This document shows, in pieces, positions 54,701-63,934 of a DNA stretch of 64,000 nucleotides. Under the pieces are notes generated by a model. The model saw nothing but the letters and a program-made list of their open reading frames with translations, was not told where the DNA came from and ran no database searches. This DNA comes from Saccharina japonica (Eukaryota; Sar; Phaeophyceae; Laminariales; Laminariaceae). The DNA is taken from contig MEHQ01002070.1 of NCBI GenBank assembly GCA_008828725.1, forward strand, positions 1-64,000, given 5' to 3'. Made by a program: the position numbers and the translations under genes. Each line of letters opens with the position of its first letter. Within the stretch, counting starts at the first letter, position 1.

Positions 54701-55346
54701 ATTTCCCGCTACGTATACGAGGTATACGTACGTAACGTAAAACTGTTTGCTTCGGGTCCTCTTTTCTTACCGTGCAACTGCTGCTCCACCTTGACGAGGT
54801 GGACCTCCAGACGTCGCCTCTGCACGGCAGACATCTCCACCTGTTTCATCCAGGTTGGTAAAAAAACGTAATTGTGAGGTGAGGTCCGCGCGGGCGTGCA
54901 CAGGTACGGTAAGGCAAGGTGGGCAACATAGGGTAGAGTAGGGTCGAGCAGAGTAGGGTAGGGTAGGTTAGGGTAGAGTAGGGTAGGGTAGGGTAGGGTA
55001 GGGTAGGGTAGGGTAGGGTAGGGTAGGGTAGGGTAGGGTAGGGTAGGGGTAGGGTACAGGTAGGTTTAGGGTAGGGTAGAGTAGGGTAGGGTAGGGTAGG
55101 GTAGGGTAGGGTAGGGTAGGGTAGGGTAGGGTAGGGTAGAGTAGAATAGGGCAGAGTAGGGGAAGGCCAAGGTGAGCCAAGGGCAAGGCGAAGCAAGCAG
55201 ACAAAGCAAGCCAAGCCAAGCCAAGCCAAGCCAAGCCAACCCAAGCCAAAACACAAAACACTCACCTCCAGTTTGCTGGCTTTCGCGCGCAGACGCCTCT
55301 CCTCCTCCTCGATCTCCACCATGCCCACAACCCCGCCCGTTTCCAC

Positions 55347-55378
<32 letters not shown>

Positions 55379-55617
55379 CCTCCCCCCCCCCCGCTACCCG
55401 CTAACCCCGAGCCCACGCCGCTCGAAGACACGCTAACCCCCCTACGGTGCCCCGTCAAGGTCGAGGTGGAAGTGGAGGTCGATGTCGGCGGCGAACCGTT
55501 GCTAAGGGACAACCCGTGAGATCCTCGTGCTCTGTCCAGCAAGCTTCCCACGTTGCCCCCCGCCCCCATACCGCCTCCTCCTCCTGCTCCTCCTGCTCCT
55601 CCTTCTACGCCTCCCGC
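51735..55617 (-). CDS. Coiled-coil protein gene, minus-strand copy, five exons
   Basis: Exons: 55617-55266, 54840-54771, 53290-53172, 52560-52459, 51800-51735. Acceptors CCCGGACCAG, GATGAAACAG, TTGACACAG, TTGATACAG, ACGAGCAG; donors CTGGAG/GTGAGT, GCACG/GTAAGA, GTCAAG/GTGTGT, AACGAG/GTAAGA, ACCAAG/GTGTGA. Phases run 0, 1 (completed by AG to give Glu), 0, 0, 0. Exon 1: Gly-rich, Ser/Thr-rich (PPTSTSTSTSTLTGHRRG), then VEIEEEERRLRAKASKLE. Exons 2-4 are heptad-rich (VQRRRLEVHLVKVEQQLH, EEASSRLLQREAKVSAEVER, KLEQLTTMYEEVDSRLAGLE). Exon 5 reads DLRSCRMRFESRNVLFISTL. Exon 1 contains a long C run (minus: poly-Gly) whose length puts its two halves in different frames, probably a sequencing error. Cytoskeletal or centrosomal roles are common for such proteins but not shown here. 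The first exon and the C-terminus are not on this strand. Confidence 0.7.
51853..53705 (-). repeat. Inverted-duplication arm B'
   Basis: Reverse complement of 47317-49125, including both exons, the SINE-1 copy and the GGGTTG tract. Confidence 0.9.
52776..52992 (+). mobile_element. SINE-1 copy in arm B'
   Basis: Inverted counterpart of 48028-48243; same 5' truncation point, hence one ancestral insertion. Confidence 0.75.
53706..54070. other. Intron of the coiled-coil gene; AAGTCAAG-rich
   Basis: AGTCAAGTCCAGGCAAG-type degenerate repeat at 53755-53880. No exon seen. Confidence 0.45.
54075..54153 (+). mobile_element. D1 element in an intron
   Basis: CTCCCAAGAACGGGTCCC to AGTTTTGAATGGG, flanked by TTAA at the left and TTAT at the right. 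Confidence 0.65.
54289..54645 (+). mobile_element. G element with its left half tandemly duplicated
   Basis: ACTTCTGCGTCCACACTGGG, then ACAGGACACC, TAATAAGAAACAGGCTA and GGGAGTCGTCATCTTGAAAT occur twice (about 141-bp period from 54294 and 54435). The right half, CCTGTTTCTTATTTAGGTGTC, occurs once. Confidence 0.8.
54893..55165 (+). repeat. (GGGTA)n intronic tract
   Basis: More than 30 near-perfect GGGTA pentamers within the intron between the 55266 donor and the 54840 acceptor, followed by CCAAGCCAAG repeats (55165-55250). Confidence 0.9.
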
Positions 55618-55912
55618 CTGGTCCGGGCAGGGGGGTCAATACGAACGTCGTACCGGTAAACAAAATAGCAAAATAAACACGGTTATAGAGAGACCGGCAC
55701 GGTTTTTAATGTGAAGACAACAACAACAACAACACTCGTATATACCTGGTACGTAGATAGGGATTTTATAAAAATGGTTGCAAACATATGTATTGAAAAT
55801 AAATAAATAAAAAAAACTATAAATACGTCGGCTGTGAGCACGGACGATTGAGGTGTTGGAACTTAACTTAACTTAACTTCGCAAGCAGCGTGATAATACA
55901 CCAGACACGCTT

Positions 55913-57190
55913 AACCTCTTCAGAACTGCAAAAAAAACTAATCCCACACTACGTAACTACCAAGTAGTTTTAAATCTTAAAAAACGGGCGACCGGTTCTT
56001 GACCGAATTCAGAACTGAAAAACTTATCCCACACTAATTCCAAGTAGCTTGTCCCCAAATACGTGGGACCAGTCATTTTAACCCCTTTAGACTGCAGTCC
56101 CGTTTTGGGGACACACACTCTAATTCTAAGTAATTGTCCCCAAAACGGGACTCCAGTCCTATAAGGGTTAACCCATACAGAACTGAAAAAAAAATCCCAC
56201 ACTAATTCCAAGTAGCTTTGTCCCCAAAATATGTGGGACCAGTTCTTAACCCTTATAGGACTGGAGTCCCGTTTTGGGGACAAATTACATAGAATCTAAG
56301 TGCTTTGTCCCCAAAACGGGACTCAGTCTAAAGGGTTACAGAACTGAAAAAAGTCCCCACTAATTCCAAGTAGCTTTGTCCCCCAAACATGTGGGGCCAG
56401 TTCTTAACCCTTTAGGACTGAGTCCCGTTTTGGGGACAAATTACCACTGAATTAAGTGTTTGTCCCCAAAACGGGACTGCAGTCCTAATAAGGGTTCAGA
56501 ACTGAAAAAAATGATCCCAGCACTAATTCCAAGTAGTTTGTCCCAAATACGTGGGACCAGTTCTTAACCCTTCTAGAGACTGCGAGTCCCGTTTTGGGGA
56601 CAAATTCTAAATTAGAGTGTTTGTCCCCAAACGGGACCTCAGTCCTAAATGGGTTAACGCATTCAAACTGAAAAAAAAATGTTACCCGCACACTAATTCC
56701 AAGTAGTTTGTCCCCAAATTCGTGGGACCAGTTCTTAACCCTTTTAGAACTGAGTCCCGTTTGGGGACAAACCACTCTAATTCTAAGTAAATGTGTCCCC
56801 AAAACGGGACTCCAGTCCTATGAGGGTTAACCCATTCATTAAGGTTCAGAACTGAAAAAAAGATCCCACACTAATTCCAAGTAGCTTGTCCCCAAATACG
56901 TGGGACCAGTTATTTTAACCCTTTTTAGGACTGCAGTCCCGTTTTGTGGACAAACCACTCGAATTCTAAGTAATTTGTCACCAAAACGGGACTCCAGTCC
57001 TTTAAGGTTCAGAACTGAAAAAAAGATCCCACACTAATTCCAAGTAGCTTGTCCCCAAATACGTGGGGCCAGTTATTTTAAGCCTTTTAGGGCTGCAGTC
57101 CCGTTTTGTGGACAAACCACTCGAATTCTAAGTAATTTGTCACCGAAACGGGACCCCAGTCCTATAAGGGTTATAGGGAGTCAAGGGATT
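55913..57190 (+). mobile_element. Cluster of serially inserted D1 and D2 elements
   Basis: About 1.3 kb made almost wholly of alternating D1 pieces (CAGAACTGAAAAA ... ACGTGGGACCAGTTCTT) and D2 pieces (GGACTGCAGTCCCGTTTTGG ... CCAAAACGGGACTCCAGTCC), joined at TTAACCC / AAGGGTTAA motifs. Roughly seven to eight of each can be counted, some diverged. Confidence 0.85.
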
Positions 57191-57470
57191 AAGGTTTGCA
57201 CAGCAGATATACAGAGTACGGGGCACGGCCGCGATCGGGATTGGGATGGAAGGCAATATTTCAAAAGCGTGTATGTTTAGGTACGGCTACGGTGTAACCC
57301 CTTAAGAACTGGTCCCGTGTAATTGGGGACAAACTACTTGTAATTAGTGTGGGATACATTTTCCAGTTCTGAACGGGTTAGACAAACAGCAGATTTTGGA
57401 GTATGGACACGGGGCACAACGGCGATTGAGATGGAAGGCGTTATTTACAGAAACGTTGCATCTATGGAAA
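57190..57470 (+). repeat. Two ~90-bp unit copies separated by D1
   Basis: ACAGCAGA...GGGGCACGGCCGCGAT...GGGATGGAAGGC (57198-57260) recurs at 57395-57445; D1 lies between them at about 57299-57380. Confidence 0.6.
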
Positions 57471-57479
57471 TATTCCGCG

Positions 57480-57880
57480 GTGAGTTGGGTGGACTGAAAC
57501 GGCTAGCCATGTGACTTGGTGGTACTTAAACGGCTTGTGGTGTGAGTAAATTGGATTTAAACCGCTAGTGATGCGAGTTGATTGGACTTACACGGCTAAT
57601 GTAGTGATGCGAGTTAATAGGACGTAATTGGCTAGTCTAATGATGTGAGTTCATTGGACTTAAACGGCTAGTGATGTGAGCTGATTGGACTTAAACGGCT
57701 AGTGATGTGATTTTATTGGACTTAAACGGCTAGTGATGTGAGTTGGTTGTACCCGAACGGCTATAATAGTGTTGTGCGTTGATTGGACTTAAACGGCCAG
57801 TGATGCGAATTAATAGGACTTAAATGGCTAGTGCTGTGAGTTGGTTGAACTTAAACGGCTACATAGTGATTTAGTTGGGT
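57480..57880 (+). repeat. Tandem ~40-bp GGACTTAAACGGCTAGTGAT array
   Basis: About ten units of TTGGACTTAAACGGCTAGTG plus ATGTGAGTTGA, with occasional AATA or CTAATGTAG additions. Confidence 0.85.
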
Positions 57881-57889
57881 GGCGAACTG

Positions 57890-58540
57890 TGGCGAAGTAA
57901 GTAAGCCAACCAACCGAGTTGCCACTTTGACCCGGATTGTAACGACCGTTTGAATAATAACATGTAGTTGAATGGTTCTTGTATTTCGGGTCACAGTCAG
58001 TGGTACTTAGTATTTCAACAAGTCCAAAAGAAAACACACGAACAGGCGCCTCCGCCAACACCTTGTTGCCCGCGTAGGGCTCCCCGGCGTCAATGTTTTG
58101 GACATGCATATGTCACAAATAGACACACGCTCCGTGGATTCTACAGCCTCAGATTGTGTCCCCCTCATACGGGATGTACATCCTGCATGAGGACATATAA
58201 AACCCGTAAGTACTCGCGATCGAATTATCACTCTCAGCTAGAGGCGCCTTTACCACTCTTGATAAAGTCCCAAATATATTACGATTTGTTGGTGTTTTTA
58301 CGTGTTTTTGGGTGTTTTTTTTAATCAAATCACGAGAACCCGTCGACCCAACCCTGCCCTAATCCTAACCCCAACCCTATTCCAGGGTAAGGCTCGACCC
58401 GTGCGCGGGGCTTCGCCGCGCGTTTTGGACAATTTGAAAAAACAACGCGCGGACCACTACCAAAACCGTAATATATTTGGTACTTTATCTGGTACGATTT
58501 GTGGGTCAAGAGCTCTGGTAAAGGCTACTGCTCAGCTAGC
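57890..58540. other. No supported gene
   Basis: Mixed sequence; a CCCTAATCC/CCCCAACCC stretch at 58345-58380 resembles a degenerate telomere motif. ORFs of 74-118 codons have no support. Confidence 0.4.
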
Positions 58541-58600
58541 AAAGATGAGTTTCGACGAAATCCTCGACCGCACAGCTGTTTTTTTTAAAAATTATTTTAA
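58530..58600 (+). other. Short conserved phrase AKMSFDEILDRTAV
   Basis: AGCAAAGATGAGTTTCGACG then AAATCCTCGACCGCACAGCT, followed by T-rich sequence. The same phrase appears at 59500-59560 and, inverted and partial, at 27027-27058. Confidence 0.6.
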
Positions 58601-59479
58601 TATATGCGTTCATGTATAATTATATACTCAAAATGTGCGTCTTATGGACCCGCTCTTTTCACCTTCTAGAAGAACGCGTGCGTCAGGCTGACTTCGAAAG
58701 TCATGCAAAGCGCAGAAGAAACAAGCATATATACAACTGAAGTTACGATCGAGCTACACCTGTACGCATGTACATATATATATATACTTCGTATATACAG
58801 TAGATTCACAACGCATGTGCGACCATATTGAAACCGTGTTTTCCTCTCGCTCGGGAGGCATGTTTCGTCCTCAACAGGCAGAAAGCAAAACGGCAAAACG
58901 GCAAAACAGCGCGGGGGGGGGGGGGGGGACGTGTGAACTGAAAACTGAAATCCGCCTACGTGCTGACGACAGTTTTTTTTTTGGTGTGCCACACAACAAC
59001 AACAAAAACATGAATTAATTTACCGAGCAACAAGGCTAAACTAAAAGTGTCCAAGCCATTTCGGTCATCTGCGATCCGAAATAATATGCATACTAAAAAT
59101 ATATACCCACGTACGTATACATACGTACACAAATATATTTCGCCTGCGGCGTCGAAACGGGCACAATTCCCCCGCCTTTTAACAGCGAAATATGGGGCGA
59201 GGCGAGGCCCAAACTAAAACGGATGTGCGGCTTTGCTTGCGGCAAAAGCCGCCCATACAGATATCCTCATAGCGTTGATTATCGTACCGAAAACCAAGGA
59301 AGCTGGTTACTTCAAGGTATATACGCGTACTCGTAGGCGTGTTGTTTTTGTGCGGCTTCAATCGAGTACGCCATTGCTTTTAATTCTGGCACGGGCTATT
59401 TTTTGTCGTTTTATTTCTAAAGTCATAGATAGTGTCTATATATGTCAGATTATGTTCCCCTCAAAAACCCGTAGTTCGA

Positions 59480-59565
59480 GCGATCGAAGTATCCCACACT
59501 CAGCTTGCAAAGATGAGCTTCGATAAAATCCTCGATCTCACAGCTGTAGTTTTTATAATTTGTTA
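59480..59565 (+). other. Short conserved phrase AKMSFDKILDLTAV, second copy
   Basis: CAGCTTGCAAAGATGAGCTT then CGATAAAATCCTCGATCTCA. Open frame VSHTQLAKMSFDKILDLTAV, then T-rich and a stop. Confidence 0.6.
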
Positions 59566-59689
59566 AATATATTATAATATTATATATATAGTAAAATAGG
59601 TCAAAACTTCTAGAGTCTGGGGTCATATGCAGTACCGTCTCCCACTCACGAGAAAGATCACTACAAGAAAGTTGAAACATATCCCCATT

Positions 59690-59905
59690 GAAGCTGCCAT
59701 CCACATGCAAGTCCGCCTCACAAGCGGTTCTTAGTAGGTGCAGCTCACCCTTCATGCGACTCGCCCAACACCTCACGGCGCTTCGCGCTTGGTGCTAGCA
59801 ATGTCTGCCTGGTCGGTGAAAACCCGACATGCTCCGTCCCGGCATTGTAGGGATGCGAGGGTCTATGGTCATACGACTACGGCCATGCATGAAATATGAC
59901 CCCCC
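59690..59905 (+). mobile_element. E element, 5'-truncated copy
   Basis: GAAGCTGCCATCCACATGCA to CCATGCATGAAATATGACC and a C run, about 215 bp. Confidence 0.8.
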
Positions 59906-59916
59906 CCCCCCCCCTA

Positions 59917-60476
59917 TAATATTTTATATATTTATAGGTTGGGTTGGCGTCGGTTGGCAACGACGCTGTAAAACACGCCTCTCACTGCGTGAGCTCGACA
60001 ACCAGGGTACCGTTTTTTTTGTTTTTTTGGCGGTCACCCATACTGGCGGTCTTGTTAGATCATTTGTGCGGGGTTGATAACCTCATCTCCGCACAAGGGG
60101 AATGGTCGTATCACGTAGTGTGTATATGGTAAGGCATCCAGAGGCAGATACGTAGTGATACCCATTGCTGTCTCTGGAAGTGGCCACACCAGAATTAAAT
60201 AACTCATTGAAGCTGTCTCCATATGCAAGTCCGCCTCAGAGGCGGTTCTTAGCAGGATGCAGCGCACCCTCCATGCGACACGCCCAATACCTCACGGCGC
60301 TTCGCGCTTGGTGCAAGCAATATCTGCCTGGTTGGTGAAAACCCAACGTGCTCCGTCCCGGCATTGTAGGATGCGAGGGTCTATGGTCATACGACTACGG
60401 CCGTGCACGACATGAGTACACCCCCCCCCCCGTCTATGGTATACGACTACGGCCATGCATGAATATGAAGTATCCC
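59917..60476 (+). mobile_element. E element, full-length reference copy, plus a short 3' fragment
   Basis: Starts TATAATATTTTATATATTTA immediately after the previous copy's C run. It runs through GGTTGGGTTGGCGTCGGTTG, ATCATTTGTGCGGGGTTGAT, GAAGTGGCCACACCAGAATT and CTGGTTGGTGAAAACCCAAC to ATGAGTACACC and C's at about 60431. A 45-bp E end follows (60432-60476). No protein-coding capacity. Confidence 0.8.
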
Positions 60477-60616
60477 CCCCTCGCCCCCCCCCCCCGGGAA
60501 TTGAACAATCCGGGAGCGAGGTTCTGCTGAAGTCATACGAAATACGAAGTACATCCGTACAAGAAAGGGTGGATGGACCTCACACACTCTTTTTCGTCAA
60601 AGCAGAAGGCGGGATA

Positions 60617-60800
60617 TTAACCCCTTAACCCTTTTAGGACTGCAGTTGTTCCGTTTTGGGGACAAAGCACACTAATTCTAAGTAATGTATCCCCAAAACG
60701 GAACTGCAGTCCTAAAAGGGTTAAGAACTGGTCCCACGAATTTGGGGACAAACTACTTGGAATTAGTGTGCGACATTTTGTTTTCAGTTCTGAAGGCGGG
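60617..60800 (+). mobile_element. D2 inserted in D1
   Basis: TTAA-CCCCTTAA-CCCTTTTAGGACTGCAG ... CCTAAAAGGG-TTAA-GAACTGGTCCC ... CAGTTCTGAAGG. Same nested arrangement and position as 31650-31821. Confidence 0.85.
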
Positions 60801-60957
60801 TTTTATAGTACGTACGTATATACATACGAGTATGCCCTACCAGGGAGGCCAGAAAACAAATCAAACCGTTCGTCCGGCAACGCTTTTCCAGGGGGTCGGG
60901 CTGTTCGTTGTTTCCGGGATAACGAAGGAAGCACTTCCTGGCTCCTGACAAAAACGT

Positions 60958-61120
60958 CGGGAGACAGGACTTTCAACCCGTGACACAGACGGCAGCTTTG
61001 GTTGCCTTGGCATGCCGTGACTGACGCCAAACTACTAGGTTTCAGTGTGGAACACGTCGACCCCCACACCCTTGATTGACAGCGCATGTTTTGCCTTGCT
61101 TGACATGTTTCCCGACATCT
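60958..61120 (-). mobile_element. Element M, inverted copy
   Basis: GGGAGACAGGACTTTCAACC, TTGATTGACAGCGCATG, TTGACATGTTTCCC; complement of 42531-42688 with divergence. Confidence 0.65.
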
Positions 61121-61164
61121 TTGCTTCCTGGCGGGATCAAGGATCAAGGTATAGGGGGCTAGAC

Positions 61165-61195
61165 CCAACCCTAACCCTAACCCCAACCCAGACAC
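61165..61195 (+). repeat. Interstitial CCCTAA-type motif
   Basis: CCCAACCCTAACCCTAACCC followed by CAACCC, a short telomere-like stretch. Confidence 0.7.
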
Positions 61196-61507
61196 CCATA
61201 AATATTACGAGCCGGACCCAAAACGGACCAACAATGGAGGGCGAGAAAAACGCGGCTGCGCCGCTTTCGTGGTTTTGTTTTTTGTTATTCCGAACCTGCG
61301 GACCACGACCAACCTTACCCCCTGCCCCCTGACACGAATAGTGAACCGTAAATTTCCCGAAACCTTTCCGGAAAAATCCTACCTCTGGTACGTATGATAT
61401 ATATATATATAATACGTACGTGGATGGAAAGTGATGACGTACTACTATGTATATATATAATATTATATGTGTACATATGATACTATTAATATTATGGGGG
61501 ACCCTAG

Positions 61508-61640
61508 TCGGTCGCCCCGATGGTCTACGCGTATTAATAGTGGTAACCTCGAACGCTTCTAAGAGTTGATGTCGGGAGTTCGAATCTCACATGGGTCGGA
61601 CTTTTTGAGTTTATTTGCAAGAACAAACTTGGAAAAAAAA
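61508..61640 (+). mobile_element. SINE-1-like tRNA-derived head, tail lost
   Basis: GTCGGTCGCCCCGATGGTC, then B box GGAGTTCGAATCTC. About 90 bp of tRNA-like sequence without the family's tail. Could be a decayed tRNA relic. Confidence 0.6.
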
Positions 61641-61686
61641 ACGGAATCAACTGCTGAGGCTTAATTCTTACGCAGTCGGATACGTG

Positions 61687-62000
61687 TACGTATCGAAAAA
61701 GCCGGTTTCCGATTGGAGACACAATCGGCTTTCTTATACAGTTGAAAAATAGCTTTTTCGATCCCAACTTTTTTTATTGAGAAATCCAATCCACGAATCC
61801 CGTCGAAAAACTCACGTATCGAAAAAGCCGGTTTCCGATTGGAGACACAATCGGGCTTTCTTATCCAGTTGAAAAAGAGCTTTTTCGATCCCAACTTTTT
61901 CGAGTGAGAAATCCAATCCACGAATCCCGTCGAAAAACCACGAATCCCGTCGAAAAACTCGAGTTTTTCGACGGGATTCGTGGATTGGATTTCTCAACCG
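61687..62000 (+). repeat. 127-bp tandem duplication ending in a long hairpin
   Basis: ACGTATCGAAAAAGCCGGTT, GAGACACAATCGG, GCTTTTTCGATCCCAACTTT and CACGAATCCCGTCGAAAAAC occur twice (61687-61812, 61814-61940). The second copy runs into its own complement, AAACTCGAGTTTTTCGACGG, GATTCGTGGATTGGATTTCTC, centred near 61962. Confidence 0.85.
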
Positions 62001-62106
62001 AAAAAGTTTTTGAAGCTCCTCGCATCTCTCTCCACCCCTCCAAACACACGGGCACGCCACCCAGCGGCAGCCTTAACACCTCTCCGAGGATGGGTTGACT
62101 GTTCTA

Positions 62107-62141
<35 letters not shown>
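62107..62141 (+). repeat. (CTG)11 microsatellite
   Basis: Perfect CTG triplets ending in CTACTCAC. Confidence 0.9.
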
Positions 62142-62371
62142 ACTCACAACTCACAGCGCAGCACCTCCTAGAACCCGCGAGCAGGACACGAAGCATTTTT
62201 CAACTCTCGTATCGACCGCCCCCAGGAAGAGCACAAAAAACTGCAAAATCGATCCGATTGACGATAGGCAAGGCATGCAGACACACCCCTTCGAATTTAT
62301 AGTGGATCGCAAACCGAGCTTTTCGATCCTCTCAATCCGACGGCATAATAATTAGCCTGAGAGCGCCTATC

Positions 62372-62580
62372 AATAGTAGCGTGGGTAGGCACAATTCGAT
62401 GCGAGTCGACGAGGGAAGAAAAAGCTGATTTTTCTCGCGATAAACATGCAAGAACCGTAGTGGGGGAGGAGGGAGAGGAGCCTACTTGGTGACCCCGGAT
62501 CTGAGTTACGACTAGGGAGGAGAGAGAAAGGAAGGGCGAACATAATAAATGGGATGGACAAAAAAAGGAAAAAAGGAAAA
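62372..62580 (+). mobile_element. SINE-1 copy, head truncated
   Basis: GCGTGGGTAGGCACAATTCG, GCAAGAACCGTAGTGGGGGA, GGATCTGAGTTACGACTAGG to GGGATGGACAAAAAAAGG. Confidence 0.8.
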
Positions 62581-62589
62581 AAATAGTAA

Positions 62590-63450
62590 ATACGCGTACT
62601 GTAGGACCAAATTGTGTTACGAATTTAATAGTAAAAATAGTCCAATATAGGTATGGGTTTTTGTACGCCACCGAGGGGTGGACAAACCTTGATAGTAGAT
62701 ATTCACGGGGGGTTTGTGCTTGGCACCTGAAGCCGACCCTCCGACCAGAACCCGAACCCTATATACTATGCCAGTGGTCAGTGCTGGGATACTGTGCTTG
62801 GTCAGACTCTAGGTTGACTCGGCCGGCGTGGATGCTGAGCTTGGAAAGACTCTAGGTTGACTCGAGGTGCTGTGGCTGGGAAAGAGTCCAAGTTGATTGA
62901 GCCGCGTAAAGCATACCCTTAGCCAACCAGAGTGCCTAAATCGCTACCTTAGGAAGATCTACTGTCATCGTGCTTTGTCCACTACTGACCCCACCGTGGG
63001 TCCATATTTATTATGGTCCCCCGTACTGGACTGGGGTGGGGTGTGACGGGGGGCATGTACCGGCATGATATATGCCCCGAAGCGAGAGCAAACAGATGGG
63101 GGTAGGTGTGGCGGATGACATCTGCGCAGAAGCAGGGAAAGAAGACGCTGCTGTGCGGTGGACTCACAGCAGTTATATTTACGCAGGGAGCAAGTGACTT
63201 CTCGCTCGTACATACATACAGTAAGTGCAACTCATGGTAGGTAGGTCGTAACCGTCTACAATGAACTTCGGACTCGGCGGGGGGGGGGGGGGGGGGGGGG
63301 GGGGGGGTGCTCGGCACCCGCTGCTCATACCCCCCCAGGTACTTTTACGGGGTGGGCTAATGTAGTAAATAGGGCCTACGGTGCACACAAAAACCTATAT
63401 ATTTTGACTACTTGTAGTAACAAAATGTGGTCCTATTTACTGTGGTCCTC
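62590..63450 (+). mobile_element. H-type fragments around unique sequence
   Basis: GGACCAAATTGTGTTACG at 62603, ATTTATTATGGTCCCCCGTA at 63005, and a complete short copy at about 63350-63450 (TACGGGGTGGGCTAATGTAG ... GGTCCTATTTACTGTGGTCC). Between them lie 300 bp of TCTAGGTTGACTCGG-type sequence and a G run at 63280-63307; no gene seen. Confidence 0.55.
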
Positions 63451-63852
63451 CGTAATAGTTCATGATGAACGAACTCCCAACGCCGAAGGCACTGCTGCTG
63501 CCGTGTGGTCTGGGTGTGTGCTGTGTGCTGCATGCTTGGCTACTGCTTTGAGGCTTGGTGGGTAGCTAATCGTGAGGCCGTGGGCTCTTAACCACTCCCG
63601 GCATGAAAACGCCTTTTGTGTCTCTACAAATAAGCAACAAACACCTTTGGAAGTGCACTCCCTCGTTTAGCGGACAAAGCACTGCTGTTACTATTTTTTA
63701 ATACCGTGTAGGAACTACGTAGAGTCAGATGTATGTTTATGCGCAGTTCGGCACTGAAAAAGCTTGATTAAAACGAAAATAAGCATGCTTAAACCCGAGC
63801 AACAAAACCACTGAAAAGACAACAAAGCAAAAGCAACCTCTTTTATTATTCA

Positions 63853-63934
63853 ACCCTTTAAGAACTGGTCCGACGAATTTGGGGACAAACTACTTGGAAT
63901 TAGTGTGGGACATTTTTTTTCAGTTCTGAATGGG
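63853..63934 (+). mobile_element. D1 element
   Basis: CCCTTTAAGAACTGGTCCG to CAGTTCTGAATGGG, with TTAA at the right and CAA at the left. Its internal TTTAAG site is empty, unlike 31650 and 60621. Confidence 0.8.

Noticed and set aside
59820..59900. Possible 5S rRNA similarity in the E 3' end (TACGGCCAT, CTGGTTGGT)
   Set aside because: Matches are short and in the wrong order and spacing for a 5S gene; no internal control region in place.
61508..61605. A tRNA gene
   Set aside because: Only the A- and B-box-like parts match; acceptor and anticodon stems do not pair well, and the same head occurs in SINE-1 copies.
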